Below are positions 1 through 9,410 of a stretch of DNA of 64,000 nt, piece after piece. Under the pieces are notes generated by a model that was not told the DNA's origin, did no database searches, and saw nothing but the letters and a program-made list of their open reading frames with translations. Numbering within the stretch: position 1 is the first letter of the stretch; every line of letters begins with the position of its first letter. A program made the position numbers and the translations under genes. This DNA comes from Gnetum montanum (Eukaryota > Streptophyta > Gnetopsida > Gnetales > Gnetaceae). The stretch covers positions 552,825 to 616,824 of the forward strand of contig MNCI01003361.1 of assembly GCA_015680685.1 (NCBI GenBank), read 5' to 3'.

Positions 1-2
1 AA

Positions 3-749
3 ACAAAGGCTTATGATGCTATGATGAGTAACAATAAACAAGTGTTTAATCCTACTTTGGCACAAAATGAGGCATCGAATAAGTATTTAGCAACTACCTA
101 CCAATAGAAGAAAAAGTATGTCAAAGCCTTTGCCAAGTACAAGGGAGAGGTAGAAGGTGCACTAAAATTTGTTTAAAAGAAATTTTAGGAGTTAGCAACA
201 CTAAAGCATACAAGGAACACCGTGAGTTCTAGTTCAAAGACAAAGCTTGCAAGTAGATTATAGGAACTGACAATGAGAACTATGGAATTGGAGGTTGACA
301 AATTAGCAATGCAAAATAAGGCCTCCAAACTCTAAGAAGAACTTAACATGGTATAGAACTAAATGAAAAATCTTATTAAATAGAAAAATGAATTATCATG
401 AACCTTTAATGAAGAGAGAAAAAAGTTAGATGCCATGGTAAAAAGTTTACAACAACAATCAATTAATGATGTGTTTATAACTCACTATAAAAAAATGTTT
501 AAAACTACTTTGCAGAAGGGTTATGAGCTACCACCTATAAAAACAATGTTACCACCATCAATTCTAACAGCTTATGATGAAATAAAGAATGAGATAGAGA
601 AAGAACTATCTGAGAAAGTTCCACTATCATCAGGTAAACCTCCTAAAGAATCCATGGTGAAGGAAACTAACCTAGAATCTAGGGGTGACTCATTGTCAAG
701 TATGTTTGATAATTTAATAAATGATAATATAGACTTATTTTTTGAGTGA
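3..749 (+). pseudogene. Decayed coiled-coil ORF, C-terminal part, unknown family
   Basis: One reading frame runs from base 3 to the TGA at 747-749, about 248 codons, entering from outside the window. Only the last 104 codons (435-749) are open. The upstream part is rich in Lys, Glu, Leu and Gln and looks like a coiled coil, but carries nine in-frame stops: five TAG, three TAA and one TGA. Each can be read as one C-to-T change at CAG, CAA or CGA. The C-terminus is Ser/Pro/Lys-rich and ends in an acidic hydrophobic tail. It resembles in style, but not in recognisable sequence, the long coiled-coil ORFs of the Athila-like elements further right, so it may be the end of another retrotransposon. 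I do not recognise the family. Confidence 0.45.
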
Positions 750-1254
750 TGATTTAATTAAATCCTTTGTTTGAATTTATTTTAACTATAGTATCTCTTG
801 TGTTTCATGATGATGTTTATTACCTTAATTCACCATGATAAGCATGCCTTTTATTTTGTATGGTAGATTATTTGATTTTGATATAATATATTTTGAAAGA
901 GATGATTGCCCCTAATATCTTTAGTCATTCTCTTGTGTAGTTTGGGAGTTATTTAAATGACCAAAATGATTTATAACATAAGTTTGGAAAAGAAATATGC
1001 TTGCCTTTATATTATATTTATAATAATAGTTTTACTAATTATAAACATAATTTCTTTAGTCATATGGTGCTCATTATGAAATGTGTTATATAAAAGTAAT
1101 TCCACTTTAGAATGTTACTTCATGAATAAGAATCTTTAATTCATGTAGTATAGTGAAGAATGGTAATAAAGTGATATTTTATTTGGTAATAAAGTAATAT
1201 TTTATTTATCACTTAACCTAGTAAAGTTGGGGGGTGTTGGAACTTGAAATAAGT
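750..1254. other. AT-rich noncoding stretch with polypurine-tract-like end
   Basis: No coding signal is visible. Near 1222-1234 a purine-rich AAAGTTGGGGGG is followed directly by TGTTGG, which resembles a polypurine tract next to the TG of a 3' LTR. I cannot find a matching LTR end or a second LTR, so an element boundary here is only possible. Confidence 0.3.
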
Positions 1255-1385
1255 GAAACATAGGTACACCCTAAGATTTATAGAAGTTTATAACTTAGTG
1301 CTACTTAGTAGGATTGACCTTGTGACCTAGGGTTACTAGGCTAAGACTCATACCACTAGAATAACACCTCATTGTTAAGGATGCC
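1255..1385 (-). mobile_element. tRNA-like SINE relic, antisense
   Basis: Read on the minus strand this begins GAGGTGTTATTCTAGTGGTA, close to a Pol III box A, and later has a box-B-like GGTCAATCC. Its body (AAGTTATAAACTTCTATAAATC) matches the copy at 29,080-29,220. It belongs to a small family of related relics in this window. Confidence 0.5.
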
Positions 1386-1997
1386 ATTATTTTCTATGTT
1401 AAGTTTGAGGGGTAGTATTAAAGATTTGATATATTCTAGCAAGTGTAATATTTTAATTAAGATCTATATTTTGTAACACTGCAAACACTTATATACACTA
1501 TCATGGTGTACAACACTGCTATGGTGTTGGTTCATTACACTACTTGTTCGTTAAAATTCATTATAAGCAATTCCATTATTTATGTCTCTTAATTAATTTT
1601 AACCACTCGTCATGTCTATTTATTCTATCAACATGACTATTCCTTACAACCTATATATGTATTGATTCTAGTTCATTCATACAATACAACAAAAATAGAG
1701 GAATATAGTACAGTGTAATCCATTGTTGTTTATACATTTAATTGTTAGAGTATAACTTAAATACTTTACACTATGGCTACTGTAGTATTCATGGTGTGTT
1801 ACAATTTGAATATATTCTTTACTTAGAAAAGCCATCAATTGTTTCTAGTTTCCATAGATATGGTCATCTAAATCTCACAAAACTTAACAATTTTTTAGTC
1901 ATCTAGCTATTTCAACTTCCAAATAATGAAATTCCATTTGTGTTTTGTTAATTGTGCATCATAAATGATAAGGAATAGTAGCTAGATAAATAGTTTT
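1386..1997. other. AT-rich intergenic, nothing recognised
   Basis: AT-rich sequence without a sustained reading frame or clear repeat structure. Short motifs around CACTATGG and CATGGTGT recur at 1497-1530 and 1768-1800, but I assign no function. Confidence 0.5.
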
Positions 1998-2420
1998 CCT
2001 TTGAATTAATGCCTCTCTTGATGGTATTTAGATAGTTTCTTTTTTTTTTTCCTTTTACATTTTTCAAAAGCTTTTAAAATGCTACTTAATATATCAATTT
2101 GCAAATTTTCCTAGGATTAGAATAAAGAATGTACTTTTGAATTAATGTCTCCCCTAATATTATTCAAATCAAAATGTTTTTGTTTTTTTTTCTTTTTCAT
2201 TTTCCCAAAGTTTTGAAAATAATGTTTGTTTTATCCATTTACAAATTTGCTTAGGATTAGAATATGAAGAATGTACTCTTGAATTAATGCCTCCCCTTAT
2301 ACTATTCAAATAGATTTTTTTTCTTTTGCTCTACATTTTTCCAAATTTTTTGAAATAATGCTCTTTTTATTAATTTGCAAATTTCCTTAAGATCAAAATA
2401 AAAATGTACTCTTGAATATT
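1998..2420 (+). repeat. Three-unit tandem repeat, about 137 bp per unit
   Basis: The phrase TTGAATTAATGCCTC recurs near 2000, 2137 and 2278, with a fourth partial start near 2413. Each unit also contains a T-rich run, a TTTTCCAAA-like segment, ATTTGCAAATTT and AGGATTAGAATA. Units are diverged by substitutions and T-run length. Confidence 0.75.
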
Positions 2421-2429
2421 CTATTTATT

Positions 2430-3260
2430 AAGCCATAAAACTCCTTCATGAAGCCAACATTTATCATGTATTTCCATCATCACCTCTTTAGAGTATTTAT
2501 CTAGTGAGGACACAAAAAGAATATGAGTGTGAATTATAAACTAACAAATAGCTCCAACTTCTAAGAGCATCACCTCTACTTTAAGAAGTATGGTATCCTA
2601 TTGTGTGTCTCCTCACTTTAAATTCATCATGTAAAAAAGCTTATGAGATTTTTGTATATGTTTTTAGTATTTATTTAATAGAGCAAGACCCCATACAATA
2701 TAGTCATAAAGAATAGTTATTTGAACAATAACATGATAAAGTAGGTTTCAAATATTCTGAATTAGAATAAACTCTTTCTTACATTTTCTTTTTAAAGAAA
2801 ACAAAAGCCTTCATACTCTTTATAGCTATTTAATTAATGTACTAAATCTATTTGTAATTGCAGGAGCATTCTAGGCCAAGATATTTGGAAGAGGATGTTA
2901 TGCTCACATGTGCATGTCCCATGGTAAAACTATAAATCTTATTATGTATGCCAAAAATCATGATTTTTGTTTTTGGACATTAACTTTCATTGCTAAATGC
3001 TCACAAAAGTTAGTGAGAATATAAAGAATTTGCTACAATTTTTCAATTGAATTTCAAATTAAGATAACATCATCAATATAGAGTATGACTCTAACATGAC
3101 TACTTCTAATTATAATTGGAAATTAAGTTGGTATTTTATATATACACTCTTAAATTTTATCAATAAAAAGCCCCAATAAAGTAGAAGAAAGAGGACATCC
3201 TTGTTCAACATTAACATAACTATTAAATAAAATTCTCTCTTACCTATTTGGAAACTGAAT
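2430..3260 (-). pseudogene. LINE reverse transcriptase relic (non-LTR)
   Basis: The minus strand carries scattered RT motifs in order. QGCPLSS followed by TLLGLFIDKI is read from about 3209 down to 3150. YIDDVIL, the equivalent of the YADD catalytic box, is at about 3090-3060. CEHLAMKVNVQK, as in the post-catalytic region of plant LINEs, lies at about 3010-2960. Shorter matches resembling the thumb follow towards 2680. Frameshifts and stops occur throughout. The GCPLSPTLFGLFID style is typical of non-LTR rather than LTR reverse transcriptases. The subgroup (RTE-like or other) is uncertain. Confidence 0.6.
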
Positions 3261-3827
3261 GCATATATCTTTGTAAAGTATTTTGTACTATAGCAACTGC
3301 ATGGCATGAAAATCGTGGTTTCTTTATTCACATATGTGTTATGCATGGCATCACTAGAAAATAATTGTTACAAAAAGAAACATAGTATGTACATGCATCA
3401 TTGTACATGCATACATCATAAAAGATATGGATTTTTAACCTATATTGGGAATTTTATTACATCCATACATCCGATGGATTTATTGGACAATAAAAATGTA
3501 CATGTTATAAGTTTTGTAAACATCATTAAGAAAATTACAAAGTGATGTAGATAATGTTTAAAACAAATTCACTAAATTTGTAACTATAATATTTCACTTG
3601 TGTCTAATGTACTCAAATGTACAATATTGTAGGAAAATAGGATGTTTATCTTTAATGCTACCTATATTGCATAGTAATCATATTCATTTATCATAGTGAA
3701 TTTTGAGTCATCAACTAACAAATGATGGAATCCCATGATGAAGTCCTATTAGAACCTAAATCAAGGCTTAGTCAGATGTCATAGTTTTTGGTTGGTATGG
3801 CTAACTTATAGCTATTTGACTTTCCAA
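3261..3827. other. AT-rich intergenic between LINE and petA relics
   Basis: Short open frames here show no coding character or similarity I recognise. Part of it may be upstream LINE sequence too decayed to read. Confidence 0.4.
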
Positions 3828-4037
3828 GAAAAAGGTGGATACGAGTTAATTATTGAAAATATATCACAACGTCGATATGGAATTGATATAATTCCTTTGA
3901 GACTAGAACTTCTTATTTTGAAAGGTGAATTTATTAAAACAAACCAACAACTAATCAATAATCCTAATGTGGGTGGACTTGGTCAAATAAATATGGAAAT
4001 AATACTTCAAGACCCTTTTCGAATTACCCTCAAACTA
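3828..4037 (+). pseudogene. petA: Nuclear plastid DNA (NUPT): C-terminal part of petA, cytochrome f
   Basis: An open frame within 3792-4082 contains, in order, EKGGYE, DIIP, ELL, GEFIK, NNPNVGG, GQ, and EI-LQDP. These are the conserved cytochrome f segments just before its C-terminal membrane anchor. Cytochrome f is the haem subunit of the plastid cytochrome b6f complex and is plastid-encoded, so a 70-codon fragment among retrotransposons is a transferred plastid piece. The frame lacks the haem-binding N-terminus, and similarity stops before or inside the membrane anchor. Changes such as the PPGPE stretch to PLRLE fit C-to-T and G-to-A transitions, so it is old and methylation-decayed. It is not functional. 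Confidence 0.85.
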
Positions 4038-4089
4038 CTACACAATTTATTGTTGTTTCTTTTGCAAAACCATGGTTTTTGACAATTAA

Positions 4090-4210
4090 TTTTAGTTGCA
4101 CATGGTTTCTAGCTAGCTACAACTATGCCTAGGTTTGTGATCATTTATGTAATTACACATGGTTTCTAGCTAGCTACAACTGTGCATAGGGTTGTGATCA
4201 TTTATGTGAA
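4090..4210 (+). repeat. Two-unit tandem repeat, about 58 bp
   Basis: ACATGGTTTCTAGCTAGCTA and the following GTGATCATTTATGT occur twice in direct orientation, with only a few differences. No gene overlaps it. Confidence 0.7.
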
Positions 4211-4364
4211 TGTAATGTGAGCTAAACTAAAAGCCATGCCATAGTTAAAAACAATACATGTGACAAATAATGTAAATCATGGACATTTGACTGCTTTAAA
4301 TATTAGCCATGCCATGATCCAAAAACCATAACATGTGATCGAGCGCACAATAAGATATACTAGA

Positions 4365-4460
4365 ATAATAAAGTGTTAACCTAGTGATAAAGACCCTTGA
4401 TTTGAAAGGCTATTCTAATGAATAGGTCCTAGCCTTGAAAGAATAAGCCATAGAATAAAT
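4365..4460 (+). mobile_element. Possible SINE head relic
   Basis: GTGTTAACCTAGTGATAAAGA followed by CTTGATTTGAAAGGC resembles the box-A end of the SINE-like copies at 6610 and 29,080. No clear box B is present, so the call is weak. Confidence 0.3.
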
Positions 4461-4489
4461 CATGTATTCCTACCTCACCCACCGCACTA

Positions 4490-5262
4490 ACCGTCAGTTT
4501 GTTGCCCACAATTAAGATTTTGACAATGCCATATATGTACATAAAGATGAGGTTGCATTCACAATGTATGTACAATTAAAGGGGCTAGTCCCCCACCCCA
4601 TGGTTAGAGGTGGTATGGATTATGTCACTAGACCATCACTTTATGGTCGAGAATTAAGGCTTTGACACTGACATATAGTGCATGGAGATGAGGTTGCATT
4701 CACAGTCTATGTACAAATAAAGGGGCGAGTCCCCCACCCCACGATTACAAGTCGTATACCATTAGTTTGTGGTTGACAATTAAGGCTTTGACACTGCCAT
4801 ATATGTGCATGGAGATGATGTTGCAATCGCATGGAGATGATGTTGCAGTGTGCGCATACAAATAAAGGGGCAAATCTCCCACCCCATAGTCGTATGGATT
4901 ATGTCACTGGACCATTAATTTGTGGCTGAGAATTAAGGCTGACATTGCCATATATGTGCATGGAGATGAGGTTGCATTCACAGTGTATGTATACATAAAG
5001 GGGCAAGTCCCCCACCCCAGTTACAAGTCATATAGATTACTGGACCATAAGTTTGTGGCTGAGAATTAAGCCTTTCACACTGCCATATATGTGCATGGAG
5101 ATGATGTTGCATTCACCGTACAAATAAAGGGGCAAGTCCCCCACCCCATTGTATGGATTATGTCTAAGAAGTAAGGTTTTGACACTGCCATATATTTGCA
5201 GGGAGATGAGGTTGCATTCACAGTGTACCCAGAAATAAAGCGACCAGTCCACTGCGGTTAAA
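4490..5262 (+). repeat. Tandem repeat, about six units of 109-144 bp
   Basis: The block AAAGGGGCnAGTCCCCCACCCC recurs near 4578, 4720, 4864, 4998 and 5127, with a degenerate sixth at about 5236. Each unit also holds TTTGACACTGCCATATATGT and GATGAGGTTGCATTCACA. Unit length varies through internal deletions. No protein is encoded; open frames across it are incidental. Confidence 0.8.
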
Positions 5263-5780
5263 CATAACAGATATGTAGGTATATGCAACTGTAGATCCAA
5301 CAAACCAGAACTGTTGCAGAAGGAAATATCTAGCAACATTAAAGTCCTTTTTAGCAACATTAGGTACCATAAATCCACTGCCACCTACCAGCCGGCTCCG
5401 TCAAGATCCAGCTAAGAAAGTCGACCCTCGGCTTCCTTGCTGTATTCTGGCTTCAGCGATGAAGTAAGCTTTGTATTTAATGATGATTAGGTCCCTGTGC
5501 GTACATTTTGGCTCTGTAAATGTCAGCAGTAATAAGAAAGAAGAAGACGATTGGGGATGGAGTATGAACACATACGGGAAGGTTGGTGGAAAAATGAATT
5601 TTGCACCAATTTGCAGACTATTCATGCGTTTATACATTTTCACTGAAAAATGATTCGTATGGTACATCACAGGAGCGGGAACCATGTGTGATGGCTATCG
5701 ACATGGTTCAACTGCTCACATTTATATTTATGGAACAAAGCGATTCTTCTTCGCATTGAAACTGAAATTTTATCAAGTCT
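5263..5780. repeat. Segmental duplication copy 1, proximal block
   Basis: This block aligns by eye with 7700-8110: GCAGAAGGAAATATCTAGCAAC against ACAGAAGGAAGTAGCGAGCAAC, then TTGGCTCTGTAAATGTCAG against TTGGGCTCTGCCAATGTCAG, and a shared TTCAT-TTATACATTT tail. It keeps more GC than its surroundings, like former gene or promoter DNA. See 7700-8110. Confidence 0.65.
5401..5685 (-). CDS. Small ORF in duplicated block, copy 1, unknown
   Basis: A 94-codon minus-strand frame. Its middle (SSSFLLLLTFTEP, then IIIKYK) parallels a frame in the other copy (SSLLFLTLAEP, then IIIKYE, at 7807-8013). Flanks of the two frames diverge through indels. Retention of one frame in two diverged copies hints at a former exon, but both are short and could be chance. 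No domain, signal peptide or family is recognised. Treat as a possible pseudo-exon. Confidence 0.2.
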   Translation of the reverse strand: MVPAPVMYHTNHFSVKMYKRMNSLQIGAKFIFPPTFPYVFILHPQSSSSFLLLLTFTEPKCTHRDLIIIKYKAYFIAEARIQQGSRGSTFLAGS

Positions 5781-6119
5781 GTAGAGTTCTGGATTTACTG
5801 GACGAGTTTAGAAAATATTAACGAGAAAATTATCCAATATTCTTAGTAAGCATCTCAGGCATCATTGAAGATTTTTGCACTGTGATCCGCAAGCATTGGC
5901 CTTGCAAATTACCATTTGAAGCTCCCTCCCTCTTCGTTTTTGTTTCAGGAGCAAAATGCCAAAATCTATAATGATGATGCATCATTTCACCGAGAAAAAC
6001 CAAAGGTTTCAATAGCACTGCATATGCGGTGAAGAGAAAAAAAAGCGATAGCATGTTATACGATTTTTTTGGATTGCTGTAATAATCGTCCTCATCCTGA
6101 TAAATATTTATCTAAACAT
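5781..6119. other. Copy-1-specific spacer
   Basis: No counterpart is seen at the same place in copy 2, where LINE-like sequence (8160-8500) lies instead. A 74-codon minus-strand frame at 5830-6054 has no recognisable similarity. Confidence 0.35.
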
Positions 6120-6400
6120 AGGTGGGAAAGTTGTTTATGATAGGAAGAAAAATTTAGAACGAAAAGACAACGTATCTTTGTTTGAGAGAATAGTCAATTT
6201 TTTTATTAGGGCAGTATCTGGAACAAGGCCTCCGCGAACGAACCAAGTGGACTAGGCCTGTGGCTCAGAAGAAAGCTATTTCATCTTAAAGGAAAAGAAT
6301 TGACGTTATGTAAAGAAGGTGCAATTATGTTTAATGCTAGAGAAAGTGAGAGTTTATTTATTTCGTTTACAATCTTTATGGCTAGATGGAAGAAATGAAA
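6120..6400. repeat. Segmental duplication copy 1, distal block
   Basis: Aligns with 8560-8840: shared GAAAAGACAAC, GAGAATAGTCAA-TT, GGGCAGTATCTGGAACAA against GGGTGGTATCTATTTGAAACAA, and AAGAAAGTGAGAGTTTATTTATTTCG against the same phrase with few changes. Confidence 0.65.
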
Positions 6401-6464
6401 GACTCGGGCTTTAGGTAACAGGAAATCATGAAATCATGAGTTCAAACTATATGAGCATTAACTA

Positions 6465-6790
6465 TATTATATGTAAGGATGAGAATGATATTTATGCAAC
6501 ATTGATGGTATGAGATGTTGATGGTATGAGATGTGGTATACATGGTTACATTTTTTATTTTGATAATTACTTTTGATTTTTTAAATAAAATTTTATTAAT
6601 AACTATTAGATGAAGGGGTGTTAGCTTAGTGGTATGACTTTTAATTTGGAACTCCTAAGTTATGGGTTTGATTACAGGGGGTATCACTGAGTTATAAGAG
6701 CTCTACTTAAGTGCTACTAAAGTTTCATGATGGCTATACATCATGGGGTACATGTAGTTATCTAGTTCTACTAACCCTCTCACCTTGAAA
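6465..6790 (+). mobile_element. tRNA-like SINE relic with leader
   Basis: After AAGGATGAGAATGATATTTA (shared with 10,562), GGGGTGTTAGCTTAGTGGTA at 6614 looks like Pol III box A. TTATGGGTTTGATTACAGG at 6659 looks like box B, as in tRNA-derived SINEs. The copy ends at an A-run near 6787-6795. The homologous copy is at 10,677-10,807. Confidence 0.55.
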
Positions 6791-6794
6791 AAAA

Positions 6795-7200
6795 ATATTG
6801 ATATTAAAAAATTAAAATACACCATTTGCTAAGGATTAAGAAAGAGGTTAAATTGAGAAAACACTAAAAGGAAAAGCTTGAGATAGCTATTAAGGTCTTC
6901 ATCCTTACAATCAATTTTACTAATTGACTAATAAGCTTAAGATTTTGCTACACATCCTCCCAAGTGATATTCCATTTTCTCAAACATTGCATCCCCTAAG
7001 AATACTAACCACAATCAATTTTACAAATTCTTTTAAAAACAACAATCATTCACAAAGAAAATTTTAACTATAAAAGTGTACAATGTATAAATAAGAATGT
7101 CACAAATCATATGTTCAACAACCTATTATATTAATTTTCATGGGTCAACTGCAATACACATAGTATGAATCATTTGGTGGAGGGGAAGGATGGGGTGTTC
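6795..7200. repeat. Dispersed repeat, homologous to 23,265-23,560
   Basis: GCTAAGGATTAAGAAAGAGG, AAAACACTAAAAGGAAAAGC, TCTTCATCCTTACAATCA and ATGTCACAAATCATAT-TTCAACAACC all recur in order at 23,265-23,560, with a roughly 80-bp insertion in this copy near 6915-7010. It continues the segmental duplication rightward past the SINE. Confidence 0.75.
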
Positions 7201-7699
7201 GAAACTAAAATTAATCTTTTTGTGGTTTTACATGTATTTTACATTTAAATTTTTTAAAAACTTTTAAAAAAAATTTAAACTTTTAAAATTTTTTAAAAAC
7301 CAACAGAAAAACAAATACAAAAATGTCTTTTATAAAATAGATAAAAGATATATATAATTAATTTTTTAAGCATATAATTGGGTATTAAACTTGTATTAGT
7401 TAATGTAGCCTATGAATTGCAAAGTTTATACGCAAATATATATATATATATAAAGACCGGTGTTACATTTTTGAAATTCCAACCCTGCTCTGGTGCCTAT
7501 TTACCCTTTTTCTCTACCCTTTTTCTCTTGGATCAGCGTCCAAGAGCATCGATCGTAATCGTCCTTCCAAGGTGAAATTGGGCTTTACAGCTCATGGTGA
7601 TGAACATCAAGATTGAAGATTTTTCCGTTGCCGTGGAAATGATGCTTGCATTTACAGAAACGCACAAATACCGGGACGCTTCGAGTTGTACAGCAACGA
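7201..7699. other. AT-rich spacer before duplication copy 2
   Basis: 7201-7380 is very AT-rich with A and T runs. An (AT)n microsatellite lies at about 7436-7452. From about 7490 the sequence becomes more balanced and probably belongs to the upstream side of copy 2, but no gene is supported. Confidence 0.45.
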
Positions 7700-8110
7700 A
7701 TAGTTAATATTTGCAGACTGCACAGTGTAGATGTACAGAAGGAAGTAGCGAGCAACGTTAAAGTCGTTACAGCAGAAAATTTTATTAACACTTACCAACT
7801 CGCTTCTCAGAACTGATCCAGATACAGAAGAATTTTGCGTCCAGCGAGCGAGGAGGAAGTTTCGTATTTGATAATGATCCCCATCACTCGCTGCTGCGCA
7901 TTGGGCTCTGCCAATGTCAGAAATAATAAAGAAGATGGTTGCTGATTTTGCATTGAAGGCTCGGCATATCGGTTGCATTGATTTTTACACGAATTTTCCG
8001 GCTGTTCATTCATTTATACATTTCTTGTAAAGACGATCCCTATGATCCATCACGCCGGGACCCATGTGTCACGGTAACTGTTTCTTTGCATTGAAATTAA
8101 TATTGATGCT
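7700..8110. repeat. Segmental duplication copy 2, proximal block
   Basis: Partner of 5263-5780 in the same orientation. It is followed at 8128-8165 by a perfect 19-bp tandem duplication (TTGGGATTCACGGTCCTAA twice), at the border of LINE-like sequence. Confidence 0.65.
7807..8013 (-). CDS. Small ORF in duplicated block, copy 2, unknown
   Basis: A 68-codon minus-strand frame starting MNEQPENSCK and holding SSLLFLTLAEP and IIIKYE, which parallel the frame at 5401-5685. CpG content is higher than in neighbouring repeats, as in former genic DNA. A 108-codon overlapping frame at 7652-7978 (-) is an alternative. No family is recognised and expression is unknown. Confidence 0.2.
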   Translation of the reverse strand: MNEQPENSCKNQCNRYAEPSMQNQQPSSLLFLTLAEPNAQQRVMGIIIKYETSSSLAGRKILLYLDQF

Positions 8111-8159
8111 TGAATTCTCAAATATTTTGGGATTCACGGTCCTAATTGGGATTCACGGT

Positions 8160-8500
8160 CCTAATTGCCTTTTCTATGGTGGTATAAAGGATTTTGGTCA
8201 TGTTTTTTAGCAATGCCGTTTCGCCCAAGATGTGTGGACATGGGCTTCCAAAGTTATCCCATTATGCAAGATATCTCAAGATACATTATGTTTGGCTTTT
8301 TGCCTAACACTTTTGTAAATTTCAAATTTTTTTGGAAGGTTATTAGGCCTACTATTCTATATTATATTTGGAAGTTTCTTTCATAGGACTGATTATTCAA
8401 CTATATGTAATCTAACTATTATGGAGAAATTGTAGATCTTCGACCTCATTCATTTCCAAATCATATCTCAAACCTCAAAGTTCAAGTTGGATATTAACCA
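8160..8500 (+). pseudogene. LINE C-terminal fragment (zf-RVT-like)
   Basis: CRFAQDVWTWASKV at about 8212-8253 resembles the plant LINE zinc-finger RT tail, where a Cys and FA-x-x-VW motif follow the RT. After a frameshift, FLPNTFVNFKFFWKVIRPTI and then LYYIWK lie at about 8300-8375, in the style of the segment near the LINE C-terminus. It is frameshifted and lacks the RT core. It sits where copy 2 of the duplication is disrupted. Confidence 0.5.
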
Positions 8501-8559
8501 ATTAATTTATCTTTTTTGCCTTCCTAGAAAGTACTGGATTCAAGAGGGTGGTGGTGAGC

Positions 8560-8912
8560 CAATTATTTATGACATGAAAATAAATAATATTATAATGAAA
8601 AGACAACTCATCTTTCTTTAAAAGAGTAGTCAATTGCATGATTAGGGTGGTATCTATTTGAAACAATGGCTCTATGGAGCAAACCAATTGGGCTACCATC
8701 ATCGCTCATAAGATAAGGTATCTTATTTTAAAAGGAAAGGAATGAATCCTATTTAATTCTTTAGAAAACGAAGGTGCAATGATTTTTAAGGGCAAAGAAA
8801 GTGAGGGTTTTATTTATTTCACTTACTATCTATATCACATTATAAATAAGGATGGAATTGATTCTGATAGACAATGCTAAAGTTTTAATTGGACTATATT
8901 GAAACACCATCA
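8560..8912. repeat. Segmental duplication copy 2, distal block and SINE tail
   Basis: 8560-8840 pairs with 6120-6400. At 8870-8905, GACAATGCTAAAGTTTTAAT and TGGACTAT match the SINE 3' part at 10,750-10,790, so a second SINE tail ends here. Confidence 0.6.
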
Positions 8913-8934
8913 GATCTGGACTACAACATCCTGG

Positions 8935-9410
8935 CTGCAAATTTTTTTAATTGTTGGGACTACACTCTCCACTACCCCAAAGTATAGTTAGCCTCTAATG
9001 GAGAGCGTAGTCAGCACAGGAGGCCAATTTTTGCAAATTTTTCTAAGTGTTGAGACTACACTCAACCCCAATCAAAAGCATAGTCAACCTCTTGTGGAGA
9101 GCATAGTCAACACGAAAGCCAGTTTTGCAATTTTTTCTAAGTGTCAACACAAAGCCAATCACTACAAATTTCTAAGTGTTGAGACTATGCTCTCAACTAC
9201 CCCAAAGGGTAGTCAACCTCTCATGAAGAGCATAGTCAATCGGAAGCCAATTTCCACAAGTTTTAACAAGTGATGGGACTACACTCATCCCTAGTCGGGA
9301 GCATAGTTAGCCTCCAATGGAGAGCGTAGTCAGCACATAGCCATTTTTTCAAATTTTTCTAAGTGTGGGACTACGCTCTCCCCTAGCCTAGAGGGTAGTC
9401 AAACATAGTT
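8935..9410 (+). repeat. Tandem repeat, about 94-bp unit
   Basis: GGGACTACACTCTCC-like starts recur near 8958, 9052, 9179, 9274 and 9368. GAGCGTAGTCAGCA-like phrases recur near 9004, 9098, 9228 and 9322. Spacing is 94-95 bp except for one unit of 127-130. Each unit holds GACTACGCTC and its inverse GAGCGTAGTC about 40 bp apart, so it could form a hairpin. Confidence 0.75.

Noticed and set aside
3306-3545. 79-codon open frame
   Set aside because: AT-rich with no coding character or similarity; lies next to the antisense LINE relic.
5037-5384. 115-codon minus-strand frame
   Set aside because: Runs across the tandem repeat units, so its periodic protein is a by-product of the repeat.
6610-6680. 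Functional tRNA gene
   Set aside because: Box A and box B resemble a tRNA but no cloverleaf with an anticodon stem could be drawn; a SINE head fits better.
8935-9410. CRISPR-like array
   Set aside because: Repeats are imperfect, long and contiguous without unique spacers, and the DNA is plant nuclear.
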